Shown here in pieces: positions 32,045-43,493 of a stretch of 64,000 nucleotides of DNA. The DNA comes from Suillus spraguei (lineage: Eukaryota; Basidiomycota; Agaricomycetes; Boletales; Suillaceae), in contig JABCPU010000025.1 in NCBI GenBank assembly GCA_016800925.1, positions 186,001-250,000 on the forward strand, in the 5' to 3' direction. The translations under genes and the position numbers were made by a program. The notes below the pieces were generated by a model. That model saw only the letters and a list, made by a program, of their open reading frames with translations, was not told where the DNA came from and searched no databases. How positions within the stretch are numbered: position 1 is the first letter of the stretch; each line of letters begins with the position of its first letter.

Positions 32045-33295
32045 TCACAATTTACTCCGCAACTCGGGGATCAAATCATTCCCTTGGCCATCGCGAAGGA
32101 AGTCTCTCAGGTTAGTGAGCGCACGAACCTCCATGTGACGCTGGGAATCCTGGTTTTCTGTCCCCATGTGGGGCAGGAGTACGTTTTGCGGGAATTCAAG
32201 TAAACGTGGATTCACGAGAGGCTCGTTTGGATATACGTCTAGGCCAACAGACGAGAGCTGTTCCGGTCGTAGATTAGAGGAGGCGAAAAGAACAAAACAC
32301 AATCTGACGTACATGACCATCTGCAAGAGCGCGAATCATCGCCTCTTCGTCAATAACCTTTCCACGTGCGGTATTCACGATGATACTACCCTTCTTCATC
32401 GCTCGAATCTCCTTCTCACCCACCAGATGAACTGTCTCAGCACGTAAAGGAACATGCAAACTCAGAACATCACTTTCTCGACAGAGCTTTTCCAAGCTGT
32501 CAACGTACTCGCACCACTCTGGTGCATTGGCAGACTTATTCCTCGAGTAATAGATAACGCGCATAGGGAATGCGTGTACCAGGTGAGCAAGCCTAAGGCC
32601 AATACCGCCGAGGCCCAAAATGCCCAACGTGCGTCCCGTAACATCATGAGCCCGCCCAGGATTGACGCCCTCTTTGAACACCCCTTGGCGAAGGGTTTGT
32701 TCAGCCCAAGCGTAATTTCTGAGACAAGAAATGACAAGGTACAAGGCGGTAGTAGCAGTCGCATCATCGACAGCGCCAGGAGTATTCGACACGTTGATAC
32801 CTAAAGTGGATGTAAGCTTGTTTGGTAGAAGACCCCGGATGCAGGACATGTGTGTACAGTTACCTTTGTTTGCGCATCGAGAGACATCAATCTGATCGTA
32901 TCCTGCACCATTATGGGCGATCCACTTGACAGTGCCTGTCTCAGCTAGAGCATCGATGATCTCTTCATCAAAAACACCAATGCGGTCTGCCGAGCTGTTG
33001 TGCCGGTAGACGCCCACAACTCCGTCGTACTTTCCTCCTGTTTTCAGCCCAGCAAGGAAATCTGCCCGATTTGGCGAATTCATGACCTGCGACATGTGTT
33101 AGATCAGTGAATAACTCTCCATCGAGGAGAGATGAACATACAACGATATCAGCGAGCCCGCTAAAAAGCTGTCTGGCCTCCTCATGAGCCCAAACAAGGT
33201 TTCCTGCGAGTACCAATCCTGTAAGTATATGAAGATGTGGCCGCGACGGGTCTAGACTCACCACAAATCAGTATACGAGGTTGGCGAGACGACAT
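32045..33295 (-). CDS. D-isomer-specific 2-hydroxyacid dehydrogenase
   Basis: Five exons (33295-33262, 33203-33142, 33086-32864, 32800-32313, 32257-32045) give 339 residues with all phases consistent. The NAD-binding motif is LGILGLGGIGLRLA; the substrate region is HNGAGYDQIDV and the catalytic set is Arg in NTARGKVIDE, Glu in DVYPNEP and His in LLPHMGTEN. This is the glyoxylate/hydroxypyruvate reductase-like group, which reduces 2-keto acids with NAD(P)H. No organelle signal is evident. A decayed paralogue lies 0.5 kb upstream at 33.8-34.2 kb. Confidence 0.92.
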
Positions 33296-33794
33296 TGTGC
33301 AAATCTAGCTGGAGTGAGGGAGGCGAGGAAGATGGCGCCACAGAATGGTTGGTACTTGTTTGAGGATAGACTCGAACTTTAAACATTTCATCATAATGAA
33401 ATTGAACCATGTCGGACGGGGTCAACTGATCATTGGAGGGGGACAATGATACGGAATTCGGAACGGAACCGCGGACCGGATGCTCGACGTGACCAAGGTG
33501 GTGGCTAACCTAGTCTTAAGCCGCAATCCCTACGGCAACGACAGCAATAAAACGACTTCAATTATCACCGACTAGCTCTTCCTATTCGTATGAAATACGA
33601 GAGTTTGGGAAAACCTCCATCTTAGTACTATCTCTCGTACGGGCGTGTGGCAGTAAGGCTACATACTATGACCAGGTGTTCTGAGCTTTGAGAAAAATCA
33701 AATAACCTTGGATTCACATTGAATCGGTTCGACGGAATACCAACCCGACAGATGACAGACAAAGCCTAGATAAAAATCAGCATCCAGCAAAATC
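33296..33794. other. Intergenic
   Basis: Promoter side of the dehydrogenase gene; no other feature seen. Confidence 0.4.
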
Positions 33795-34175
33795 ATGATA
33801 TAGCACCTCCTCATCAACCACCATTTCCCGCACAAGATCTACCAGAATGCTACCGCACTTCATAGGACGAATCTGCTGCTCACCAACGGGGTTGACTGTC
33901 TCTGATAGAGGAATGTACACGCACAGCGGCGTACATAGGCTCCGCGTCCACCCCAGTGCACGTTGAAGTTCGTTCCTGCTGTCAGTATATACTCACATGG
34001 GCCACTATGGGGCCTCGGGGTTCCTAGAGCACGAATAGTATAGCACTCACATGGGAAATGCATGGACCAAGGATCACGAGATGCGGATGTGTGAGGCGAA
34101 GACCAAGAATACCGATGCCGCGTACTAAGCCTGTAAGGAGGCGAGCAGCACCCGAGGGGTTCTCAGTCCCTAATA
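33795..34175 (-). pseudogene. Decayed 2-hydroxyacid dehydrogenase paralogue
   Basis: Minus-strand pieces align with the intact neighbour: GLVRGIGILGLRLTHPH corresponds to its NAD-binding region, LCVYIPLSETVNPVGEQQIR to LSLHVPLRAETVHLVGEKEI, and MKCGSILVDLVREMVVDEE to MKKGSIIVNTARGKVIDEE. The catalytic Arg context is altered, reading frames shift between blocks, and both ends are missing. Confidence 0.75.
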
Positions 34176-34590
34176 GCCTGTCGCTCGGGTGGCATGGATG
34201 GGATCACTAAATAGAATGTTGTCGTCGCCTAATTGCAGGTTCAACACACGAATTCTTAAATTAAGTAGAAAAGAAGAATTGAGCAGTGGGACACACCGGC
34301 CAGTCTAACTTAATATGTATAAGATGATCATATATTCTCTGATGCTCAAGGGCATTCTTGAATTTAATTACACTGCTACTCAACATTCTACCCTACAGCT
34401 TATCATGGAGATGTTCCCACTTATTCATAACAGTACTACTGATACAATACACAGAAGAGGATATGAAACGATACAGGTAACAAAGATTAGTTCACTACAG
34501 TATGCCGAGCTCATAAGGCGCAATAATGTGAAAACAATATACTAGGCTGGAACGCCCGTCAAAAACAAATATCAATCACGGCTTCGAAAT
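34176..34590. other. Intergenic
   Basis: AT-rich spacer after the PARG stop; a short plus-strand frame at 34315-34545 has no recognisable content. Confidence 0.4.
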
Positions 34591-35928
34591 CTACTCACTG
34601 GCTGCCTGAGACACCTCTGCCTCGAAAACTCTCATGTGAAACGCTTTCTTGAAAGGCTCGAATAATTTACCGGGAACAGCAAATACAACTTCTTCGAACG
34701 AGTCTTTGAACGCTGCACGCGGGGCAGTTGTCTTTTCGTCTTCACGATTCTTTTCGCCTTCTCCGTTTACAAGGAGGTCTGCCCAGATCTCCGCGATCAT
34801 TTCAACTTTGTTCTCGCATGAACCGCACCCAAATGCACCGAGGACGAGAGCTCGGTTACCACGTGCCTGAAAGATACGAAGTGCTCTTGCCATGCGGTCA
34901 CGCATCTTGTCATGTATCCCGTCCGCAAAGATATGAGCATTTGATGCAGTGATGCTATAGTTCTGACGTATTGCAGCTGCGTTGACAGGCACAGCCGAGA
35001 GAACATTAATAAGATAAGGGGGGATGAAGTTATTTGACGACGCAGCCGTCAGGGAAGATGTATCATCGCTATCATCTTGTCGAAAGGCGACGACACCTGG
35101 GCTGTATACCATCGAATGATCATTGAGACCTGCCCCGTCGACGCTGATAAATTTCTTGTGGGTGGCATAGAACTTCTTGCTTTCATCTGCCTGGAGACTA
35201 GCTACGAGCGATGAAGACCTAGCGAGGGCCTCTTCTTGCTCATTGCCGCCGTGTAGATAGCCTCCGCCAGGACGTTTGGGGGAAGCAAAAGAAAGGACTC
35301 CAATCGACGTAGTAGAGAGCGAATACGGCGAACTACGAGTAAGATCTGGTCGCCGCTCATGCAGTTGCCGAGCAGCCGTGAGCGTAGAGGTAGGAACAAA
35401 CAAAAAACTAGTTGGCTTGGTTCGGGTAGGAAGGACTGTAGGAGGCTTGCGCCAGTCAGCCAAAGATGGCAAACAATGAGGGAAGAACGTTGTTCCCTGC
35501 TTGCTCAAGATGATTTGTGATGATATGTCATGAGTGACATGCATTGTGGTCATGGCGTGCTGTCCTTGAGAATGAGAAGGGTTTGCTTGTGGCGAAGCCT
35601 TATCAGGGCAAGAAATAATGGGAGAGATATGGGTAGGGGGTATGATACATGAAACGGGAGTAGAAGAAAGTCTCTCTTCGACATACTTGCCATCCCCAAG
35701 AACAATTTGTTGTGTTTCGCGAGCAGCTTGAGCCCAGCGTTCGCGCCTTTCCTTTTGGACCACGAAAGTAAGCTGCCTCCGCTGCTGCTTGAGATGTTTT
35801 TGCTTGAAGTGCCGGCGTTTGTGGCCCAAAGATGAGCCTGCGGTTTGCTTGATAGTGGCAACAGAACGTATCGGAGTACTTGATCGTACCTTCGATGTTG
35901 CCAGTTTGCGGTTGGCCTGACGAACCAT
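34591..35928 (-). CDS. Microbial-type poly(ADP-ribose) glycohydrolase
   Basis: A single uninterrupted exon of 445 residues. The first ~70 residues are strongly basic (RRHFKQKHLKQQRRQL), a possible nuclear signal. The catalytic macrodomain-like part has FASPKRPGGGYLHGGNEQEE, the PARG signature GGG-x6-8-QEE with the two catalytic Glu residues, and downstream ALVLGAFGCGSCENK, the glycine-rich phosphate loop of the same fold (TIGR02452 family). The enzyme hydrolyses ribose-ribose bonds of poly(ADP-ribose). The N-terminal half before residue ~170 is low in recognisable motifs. The gene is intact and clearly the best-preserved single-exon gene in the window. Confidence 0.9.
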   Translation of the reverse strand: MVRQANRKLATSKVRSSTPIRSVATIKQTAGSSLGHKRRHFKQKHLKQQRRQLTFVVQKERRERWAQAARETQQIVLGDGKYVEERLSSTPVSCIIPPTHISPIISCPDKASPQANPSHSQGQHAMTTMHVTHDISSQIILSKQGTTFFPHCLPSLADWRKPPTVLPTRTKPTSFLFVPTSTLTAARQLHERRPDLTRSSPYSLSTTSIGVLSFASPKRPGGGYLHGGNEQEEALARSSSLVASLQADESKKFYATHKKFISVDGAGLNDHSMVYSPGVVAFRQDDSDDTSSLTAASSNNFIPPYLINVLSAVPVNAAAIRQNYSITASNAHIFADGIHDKMRDRMARALRIFQARGNRALVLGAFGCGSCENKVEMIAEIWADLLVNGEGEKNREDEKTTAPRAAFKDSFEEVVFAVPGKLFEPFKKAFHMRVFEAEVSQAASE

Positions 35929-37589
35929 AGATCTGTGAATAGGATTCTTGGTGTTGTTCGATGGACGTAGTTGGTGGTGGTGGTAGTAGAAGAAAGAAAG
36001 TCTGAAGTGTTGGTCTCGTTACTGATCACCTATGTTTGCACCTGTTTGTCATCTGTGACTCAGCAGCTGTCCGACAGTGGTTGTGCTCGAGGATTTTGGT
36101 CTTATCACCAGCAGCTAAGTTCCTGGTCTTCAAAAATTGAACCCTACCAGTCAAGTTTGGTTATTGCAGGACTCATCAATCAACGCGGCGTACTTACCTA
36201 GTAACCCGTGGAAACCAGTCACGCAGTGCATGCCAGTAAGTTGCCACTCCTCTGATCTGAATGAACTTTGTTTGGTGCACTGCTCTTTGCAAGCTTACGC
36301 AGTAGTACGTTCTGCAAGACGAAGAAGCGTTGTCCTAAGAAGTTTCAAATATGAGCTTTCCAAGTTCTTCAAGTCGCCAGTATTACATAATTTGAGCAAA
36401 GCCGGTGGTATCGACAAAACCATATGCAAGTTGATCCAACTACGGCATCGAGTGGGTGAATTTTAAATAACACTCATCATTCCCATGGCTCGTCATGCTA
36501 TGTCATACAGCGGTCATACCCGGCAAAGCCTCCCACTCTCCTTCGTCCGGGATGAAGATCGTTCCATTATCAGCCTCACAAAAGAGCGACCTACAGCGAT
36601 TCGAGAAGGTAATATATGGCACGGTGGATCGGGCACGGGCTGCAAGGGAACAGAAGGCCAAGCACCTATGGCGGGAGACTGCGGTTCTATCTATCGAGGA
36701 CTGACTACAAGACTGCGCAGAGGTCCGGACTACCGACTACGAAGCAGGACTCCTGTCACTGCACCAAAACCCGAAACCTGATTCCTGCACTATACCTCTG
36801 CTATCCAATCTCCGTAACCCCTGCACTGCGTTTCCTGCGACAACAGATCCGGTAGTAACAGTGAGATTTGATTCCCCTTCCTTTGATTCTCACTCATCCT
36901 GAACGATGAGAGGAGCATGGCTGTTCTGAGGTCACGACCGTGTATTCTTCCCGGCCCAGCTTCTTTTCATAGCCTGCCTTTACCTCTACTCGTCTGGCCC
37001 CTCTCGGATCAATCCTATCATCTTCTCATGGCCCGTCTACAAGTAGTTCGTCGTGAAGCGCCCACAGCGGGAGCCCCTGGATCTTCTGACCTGCCCGGAC
37101 GGAACTCAAGTGCGAAGATGCCTGCCACTCAAGGCATCTTGAAAGAATCATGCAGGAGCGGTTCGCGTACATCGTATCGCGACAGTCGTTGAACACGCTG
37201 AACGCCAGTTCACTTGGTTTACATAATTTGCTACAGTTCCGTTCAAGTGGACCAAGAAGTGTCATACGCTATTCAAATTGTGGAGTAACAATCATGGATC
37301 ATCATAGCACGAGTTGCCGATCATATTCATATTCTCTACTTTTTTGGTTCGTACGGGCCTCCGTTTCCAATATTTCGCAAGAATAGACATTGAACCAGCT
37401 GACGTGGTGTGTAATTCGATTTCCTGTATTTTTTGCTAATTACACCTCGCTGTTAATAGTGACATTACCGGATCTAACAGATTTTTTACTGGGTTGAACA
37501 GTTAGCATCAACTTACCGGTGGAACCTTGGCTATTCCTCGTGACCGGTCTCATGACATGTGTCGCTGACACCATACTGTTGGGGGTTCG
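35929..37589. other. Intergenic, possible decayed ORF at 36.5 kb
   Basis: A plus-strand stretch at 36495-36704 has protein-like composition (FEKVIYGTVDRARAAREQK) and remains open beyond a TGA, but has no recognised family. Nothing else supported. Confidence 0.35.
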
Positions 37590-40110
37590 GTTATGTGGAA
37601 TGCTTTCATCCTATCACTGTGTCTAACTGCGCGGAGGAAAAAATATTCATACGACGGGAGTGTCAATGTCGTCGTTACAGAAGATGAAGGATGCATCATG
37701 TACCTTGAGATACACCAGGCTGCTGAAAGGAGGCTTGTGTGGTTACTCGAATTCCGCTTGCTACTAACCATTGTGGTTATCTTCATCATGAACTACATTG
37801 ATGTGACCGCGAGTCTTTGTTTACTGCTGAAGACGTCAACAGATTGAATAGCGTGTCGCGATAACATCTGCTAGACTGAAGGTTTAGAGTCAGACCTCGA
37901 TTGACTAGTACGTATAGTTAATTTACATTTTCCTTCAGACCTCCAGTACTACACATTCGTCGCGATCTTGCATGTATCTTATTACCAGCACAGGTACGTT
38001 TACAAAGGAGATTGAATGCTTGTAAAGCTCATGTTAATATTATCTAGATCATGATAAGCCTGGTAATTTTAGAGCATCTATTCGATTGATGTGACCGTGA
38101 TCTCAATAAGCTACTCACTATGTAACAAGGACCGTATTCATGGGTTAATATGCTACTTTACCTTTAAATCGAGATGTATCTCACCGACCTTCCACATTGG
38201 TACTTGTGTGGTGCTGTGGGGACTAACAAGTGCTCTGACTGGGGTCAGTGATCCATATCCCATGATCTCAGATATTTTGCAGGTGACGCATAACTTTGTT
38301 GGTATCGTGGTCTGCTAGGTGTTCATTGGTCTACCAGACGTATGTAGCTTTCAAGGACACGCGTAGCTTGATATCATGTTCGACTTTTATCCCGGTGCCA
38401 CATATCTACTTCCTCGATGATGGTACGCTCGAAAGGTAACGGACGATTCTGTCGTATTTATTTGTTAGTCAATCCGTTGTGTCTCAGGAATCAACATTCA
38501 GGTCTACTATCCTGTACCCAGGACTTTGTTATCGAATGCCTTTGGTAGTGTATGTGTTTCTGATCTTATATAACAATGCGGCTGATTAGTCTATTTAATA
38601 GTGGTAGTCAGAGTGAACGATTGTGGAGCGGTCCAAAAAATGATTTTGGACGCTGATAATCGGATTTTGAGCTTAATCGTCGAAGCGCCTGTTGAGGCGC
38701 TTAACGCGATTATGAATCGGATTCTGCACTGTAAATTCAACTGTATTTCTCTTGTTTAAATTTTATATCTAATTACATAAATATACTTGTCCTGGCATCC
38801 AAGCAACTGTACCCTCTGCGCGTTTGAGCAAATGGCACCCAAAGACAAGGACATGAGGAAGTCCCTGATATTGAGTGCGTGAAATATATCAGAAAACATA
38901 TAAAACATAACTCACCTTAGGAACTGTTAGCTGGACAGATACTTTGTCTTGGTCCCTGGTCAGTGCTATGACATCTGACGTCAGGGTTTAATCCTGCAGA
39001 TTCAGATTCTGTGTCCGAGTCGGTGCTTGAGTCTAGCCTGGACACAGTACTCAAACTGGATGGATCTGAGTGTACAGATGAGGGTTCATTGGTGTCTGAC
39101 TCGGAGGTAGAAGACAAGGAGCCAGTGGTGGGGGAACTCGAGTCGGAACTCATGAACATACTAGTATTGGAGTTCAAGTCTAAAAAGGACGAGTCTCCAT
39201 TCTCAAGAACGCCATCTGAGCTGTTGAACTCATGTCCTGTAAGACTTTCGAGCCTCCGTTGGCGACGCAGGCGGATTTGAGCTCTTTTTTTCTTTACCTC
39301 CAACGCAAACATAATTAATTTTGTACTTGCACTTGCCTTTGCGTCCGTTGTGGCATCTTGAGTAGTCCGTGTCGCTGGTGTGTCCGAAACAGAATTTATA
39401 TAGTAATTGCAAGTATATTCACCTCTTAGCATACATAGATAAGTTCATGAATCCAATTTACACAAAATATAAATATACAGGCTTATGTAAATATATTCTA
39501 TATTCGAGGATTCAAGATCACCATCAGAGAGGTTCCAGTAGTTTTCCCTAGTCTTGTTTCTATTTGCACCCTCATGCATGTCGGAGCACGGCATGCCGGT
39601 AATTAATTTGAGACTGCTTCGATCTTCTTCGACTCACGCTTACACTTCATAGATAACACAGAGAAGCTCTTTTCTCATTGAACGGCTTGGTAGTGGGTGG
39701 TCATGGTCGGCTATATCATTTCACTATCAACCATGGCAACTACTGGGAGGTACTTGTCCCAGCTCTTAATGAACACCGGTGCGTTTAACTTGTCTAAAGC
39801 TCGCCAGATTTCACTTTAACGCTGGTCTGGGTGACTAATGCGATTCCACGACCACCTGTGAAACAGTCTGTTGCAATGGGTTTGATCAATAGGTCTGGTA
39901 AATTGGGAAGCGTATAAATATCTTATATATGCTACAACCTTCCCTCGACTCGCACATTGATAATCGTCCTTAGAATGGGGTCATACATTTTGAAGGAAAA
40001 TTGGGACCCACAATACCATCAATCTGTGATTATTGCATTTTGCGCGCTTGCACTTGCAAGTTTCCTTAGTCCAACAGGGACGAACATTCTGGAATTATGT
40101 GCTGAACTTT
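37590..40110 (+). pseudogene. MFS transporter copy 0, wrecked
   Basis: Blocks in order match the copies at 40.9 and 47.6 kb: AAERRLVWLLEFRLLLTIVV then NYID (about 37.73-37.80), HIGTCVVLWGLTSALTG (38.2), VTHNFVGIVVC-stop-VFIGLP (38.3), NAFGS (38.55), GYIISLSTMATTGRYLS (39.71), FTLTLVWVTNAIPRPPVKQS (39.81) and a GSYI...PQYHQS block (39.98). The exons between NAFGS and GYIIS are replaced by unrelated sequence (about 38.6-39.65 kb). Several stops and frame shifts show it is dead. Confidence 0.8.
38917..39432 (-). CDS. Ser/Thr-rich hypothetical protein inside the MFS wreck
   Basis: A 171-residue frame with a basic patch KKKRAQIRLRRQRR and a long acidic/Ser-rich tail (SSDSSSPTTGSLSSTSESD). No domain is recognised. 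It sits in the ~1 kb that replaces the middle exons of the decayed transporter, so it probably belongs to an inserted element. Low-complexity composition alone can keep such a frame open. Confidence 0.25.
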   Translation of the reverse strand: MLRGEYTCNYYINSVSDTPATRTTQDATTDAKASASTKLIMFALEVKKKRAQIRLRRQRRLESLTGHEFNSSDGVLENGDSSFLDLNSNTSMFMSSDSSSPTTGSLSSTSESDTNEPSSVHSDPSSLSTVSRLDSSTDSDTESESAGLNPDVRCHSTDQGPRQSICPANSS

Positions 40111-40777
40111 TTTAAAGCGTCGAGAGCCAGCCTACACCATGATGAAGGTCTGATTCAGGTTCGTCTCATCTTAGACTAGTGATGATGGCCTGGCTTGAAG
40201 CCGTGGGCCATAGGCGTGTGTATTTACACTGTGTTTGGCAGTGTTTACAACAACTGCACAAGGTGCGACTTATATTTACATTGTGACTTGTTAACTTTAT
40301 CTTTCGTGCATCACGGTGTGATGACGTGAATTGGAGTCCCGACACACACTTGTCCGCATCTGTCGAAATTCAATGACTTGGGCTTTCATCGTGATTATCA
40401 TTGTCTCACACGCATAAAAATGCGAATAGTGTGCTCTTTGAGTTGTGGAACCCTGGCGCGAGAGACTCGGACATCATATCGTCATGTATACGCATAGATC
40501 TGGAAGATTTACCCCACAAGTGTCATTCTATTAGTGTTCAGGACGATGTGATTGCTGACTTGCTCCAAGGGCGGATCGACCCTGTTCGTCATGTGGTATA
40601 GTTAGACACAAGACCGGCTTGTACTTATAAATAGAAGCTGATATTGGGTCACGGTATTAGCGCCACCGGCGTTTGCCAAATTATATTCCCTCCAGGTGAT
40701 GGCATTCTGGTTGTTTCCACTTTGGACTTGGGCAATTCATTAATATTACAGGCATCGTGATAATGCATCCAGTCAGG

Positions 40778-40785
40778 TATAAAAG
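40778..40785 (+). promoter_or_regulatory. TATA box of MFS copy 1
   Basis: TATAAAAG 77 bp before ATG 40855; identical element at 47527 before copy 2. Confidence 0.6.
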
Positions 40786-40854
40786 ACATCCGTTTGGCTG
40801 GCTAGATTACCACGTGAAGCTGGCGCAGCGTTTCGCTGATCTTCCTTGCCCCAC

Positions 40855-43493
40855 ATGCCCATCGAGGAAATGAAGAAGTCTGAATCCTTCGCAGAAAATG
40901 CGATCACAGTGTCGAATGACGACGACGACGACTTCAGGTTGTTGACTGCAGACGCCAGGAAGGCGGGAGAACGGGCACTGGTGCGCAAATTGGACTGCCG
41001 ACTAATGCCCACTGCCATAGTCATATACATTTTGAACTACATTGACGTAAGCAAATATCCAATCACAAACCTCAGCGTACTCATGTGTGCTATGCGTAGC
41101 GTGTTGCTATTACTGCTGCCCGGCTGCAAGGTTTAGAGCAAGATCTTGGATTGACAAGTAAGTGAAGTGGACTACTGTAGTATCCATGCTTAATCGATCC
41201 ACTAGCCATTCAGTATGATACCATTCTGGCTGTTCTTTATGCCACCTATTGCCCGGCACAAGTGAGCAAATTTTCTGCACAACCCATGCGATCTTACTCA
41301 CAACATCTCATCTACGACCAGATACCCTCGAACATGGTTTGTTTCTATGCTACTGTCAATGAATGCCAGACTGATTTCGATGATCAACAGATTTTGAGCT
41401 ATATTCCACGGTTGGTTGTGATTGCAAATATTTTGGTCTAGTCGATACTAAAAAAGACACGACCCAGACCATCTCTTTATATTGGGGCTTGCGTCATTGG
41501 ATGGGGCCTTACAAGTGCTATGACTGGGGTAAGCTTTGTTGGAAGTTGTAACTCGTGCTTGCTAACCACCACGCAGGTCACCACTAATTTTGCGGGAATC
41601 ATAGTTTGTCGTATATTCATTGGACTTCCAGAAGTATAAAATTCCCTTTACGATAACTATGTGCGGGCTGAACGGGTGCGGATTTCTACAGGCTGCATTC
41701 TATCCTGGTATCATGTATCTGCTTTCGCGATGGTATACCAGGAAGGTGAACACCACAGTGTTTTTGGAATCATGGCCGCTACTCATGCAACGCATTCAGG
41801 AGCTCGCCGCGCGGTCAGCCTGGTTCTATTGTGGTCTTTTAATCTCGAATGCATTCGGAAGCGTAAGCTTGCTATCGTTACAGTAGACCATAACGCCTGA
41901 TAAAATCCCTGCTTAGTTGGTTGCAGCTGGAATTCTTGCAAAAATGCAAGGCGTACTAGGACTTGCGGCCTGGAGATGGTAAGGCAAAACCCCTCTTCTA
42001 GAAACAATGCTCTGACAGGAGTGCCGCACCGCAGGTTATTCTACATAGAGGTATGTGTCACAACACCCCCGAATATTCTGCGCTGATCGGCCACTTCCTC
42101 GATATAGGGCGCCATCACCATGTTCTTCGGCTTCTTGACGATGTGCGTTTTTACGTATTTTAATTCTTACTCAAAGTTGACAGCCACGGGTTTTATCCAG
42201 GTGGCTTCTTCCAGATTTCGTGAGCACAGCATTTTTGGAACAAGTTTCGGCTTGTCTACATTGCAATACACAGCCCCATAATACTCGATGGCTTAACGCA
42301 GCGGAACGCCGTTTGGCTCAAGTTCGCCTTGCAGAAGATGCAGGGGAGGCTGACAAGGATTCCGACAACCTTACGTAAGTCCAGCTCAAGTTTCCCTAGT
42401 ATCATTGACAAGGTGCTACTAAAAATGTTACTTTTTTTAATTGGCACATCGTCCGGAACCTCACAGTATTTTCGATGGTTTATTCCTGGCTATCAAGGAT
42501 CCAAAGACCATCATCTTCATGTTTATGACCTGCTCACAACTCCTGGGCCTGAGCTACCTCAACTTTTTCCCCACGTAAGTATATAAACAGTGTTGCAACT
42601 ATTTACTAACATAGAGCGATATAGCTTAACTGCCACGCTTGGTTTCGGCACTACTGTCACATTGTTGATGTCGGCGTAAGCATGTCATTCAGTTGTTACA
42701 TTCACAGTCATGGCTCATCGTCGCGTGATCGCTAGTCCTCCATGGGTATTCGCGTCAATCTGTTGTGTACTCGGCGCATGGCATGCAGGTACGCTTGATT
42801 TCCGGTAATCCCGACACTCATTTTGACAGAATGAATAGACAGGTCTGGAGAACGATTCTTCCATATTGCTGGCTGGTGGTGGGTGGTTATCATTGGATAT
42901 ATCATCTCTCTATGCACCATGGCTACGGGCGGGCGATATCTGTCCTTGTTCCTTATGGCCACTGGATATTGTGGTAAGTTCTGATTAGGACGTTGAACGC
43001 AAGCTTGATACATTTTCGAAAGGATTTGCTTTGACATTGACCTGGGTTTCAAATGCCATTCCTCGTCCACCGGCAAAACGCTCTGTAGCCATGGGTCTTG
43101 TCAATGGGTTTGGAAACCTCGGAAATTTGTGAGGTCTCTATGATCAGTGTGATGTCGGATTGCTTACAATTTTCCATAGGATGGGCTCGTATATCTGGAA
43201 TGCTGCGTGGGGTCCTGAATACCATCAATCCATGATTATAGCATTGTGCAGTCTCGTTTTGTCTTCATCCCTGGCCTTCCGTGAGCAAAATTATGACTTG
43301 ACCGCTCTGATGTACTCACCTATTGATAGTAATGCGGCGGATATTAATCAAAGAGAATAATCACATGGATATGGTGGAGAAAAAGTTGTTGGAGGGTCCT
43401 GGACGCGAACGTATTGAAGAGGCTGCTAGATTGGAAGGGATCACATTCGAGGAGGCTGTGAAGCGAAGGAAGGGCTTCAGGTATCTGTATTGA
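40855..43493 (+). CDS. MFS transporter, allantoate-permease (Dal5) family, copy 1
   Basis: The exon order is that of copy 2 (21 small exons). Recognisable blocks: NYID|RVAITAARLQGLEQDLGLT after TM1, LLSRWYTRK then ELAARSAWFYCGLLISNAFG, PHNTRWLNAAERRLAQVRLA (the loop typical of the anion:cation symporter family), NAIPRPPAKRSVAMGLVNG, and a C-terminal GITFEEAVKRRKGFRYLY. These carriers import organic anions, ureides or vitamins by proton symport; substrate unknown. One lesion: at about 41.44-41.45 kb the intron acceptor seen as TCTCAG in copy 2 is TTTTGG, and the next exon has one extra base, so the frame breaks. Otherwise all junctions hold. Confidence 0.75.

Noticed and set aside
36485..36781. 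98-codon frame at 36.5 kb
   Set aside because: A neighbouring frame looks more protein-like, but neither has a family match.
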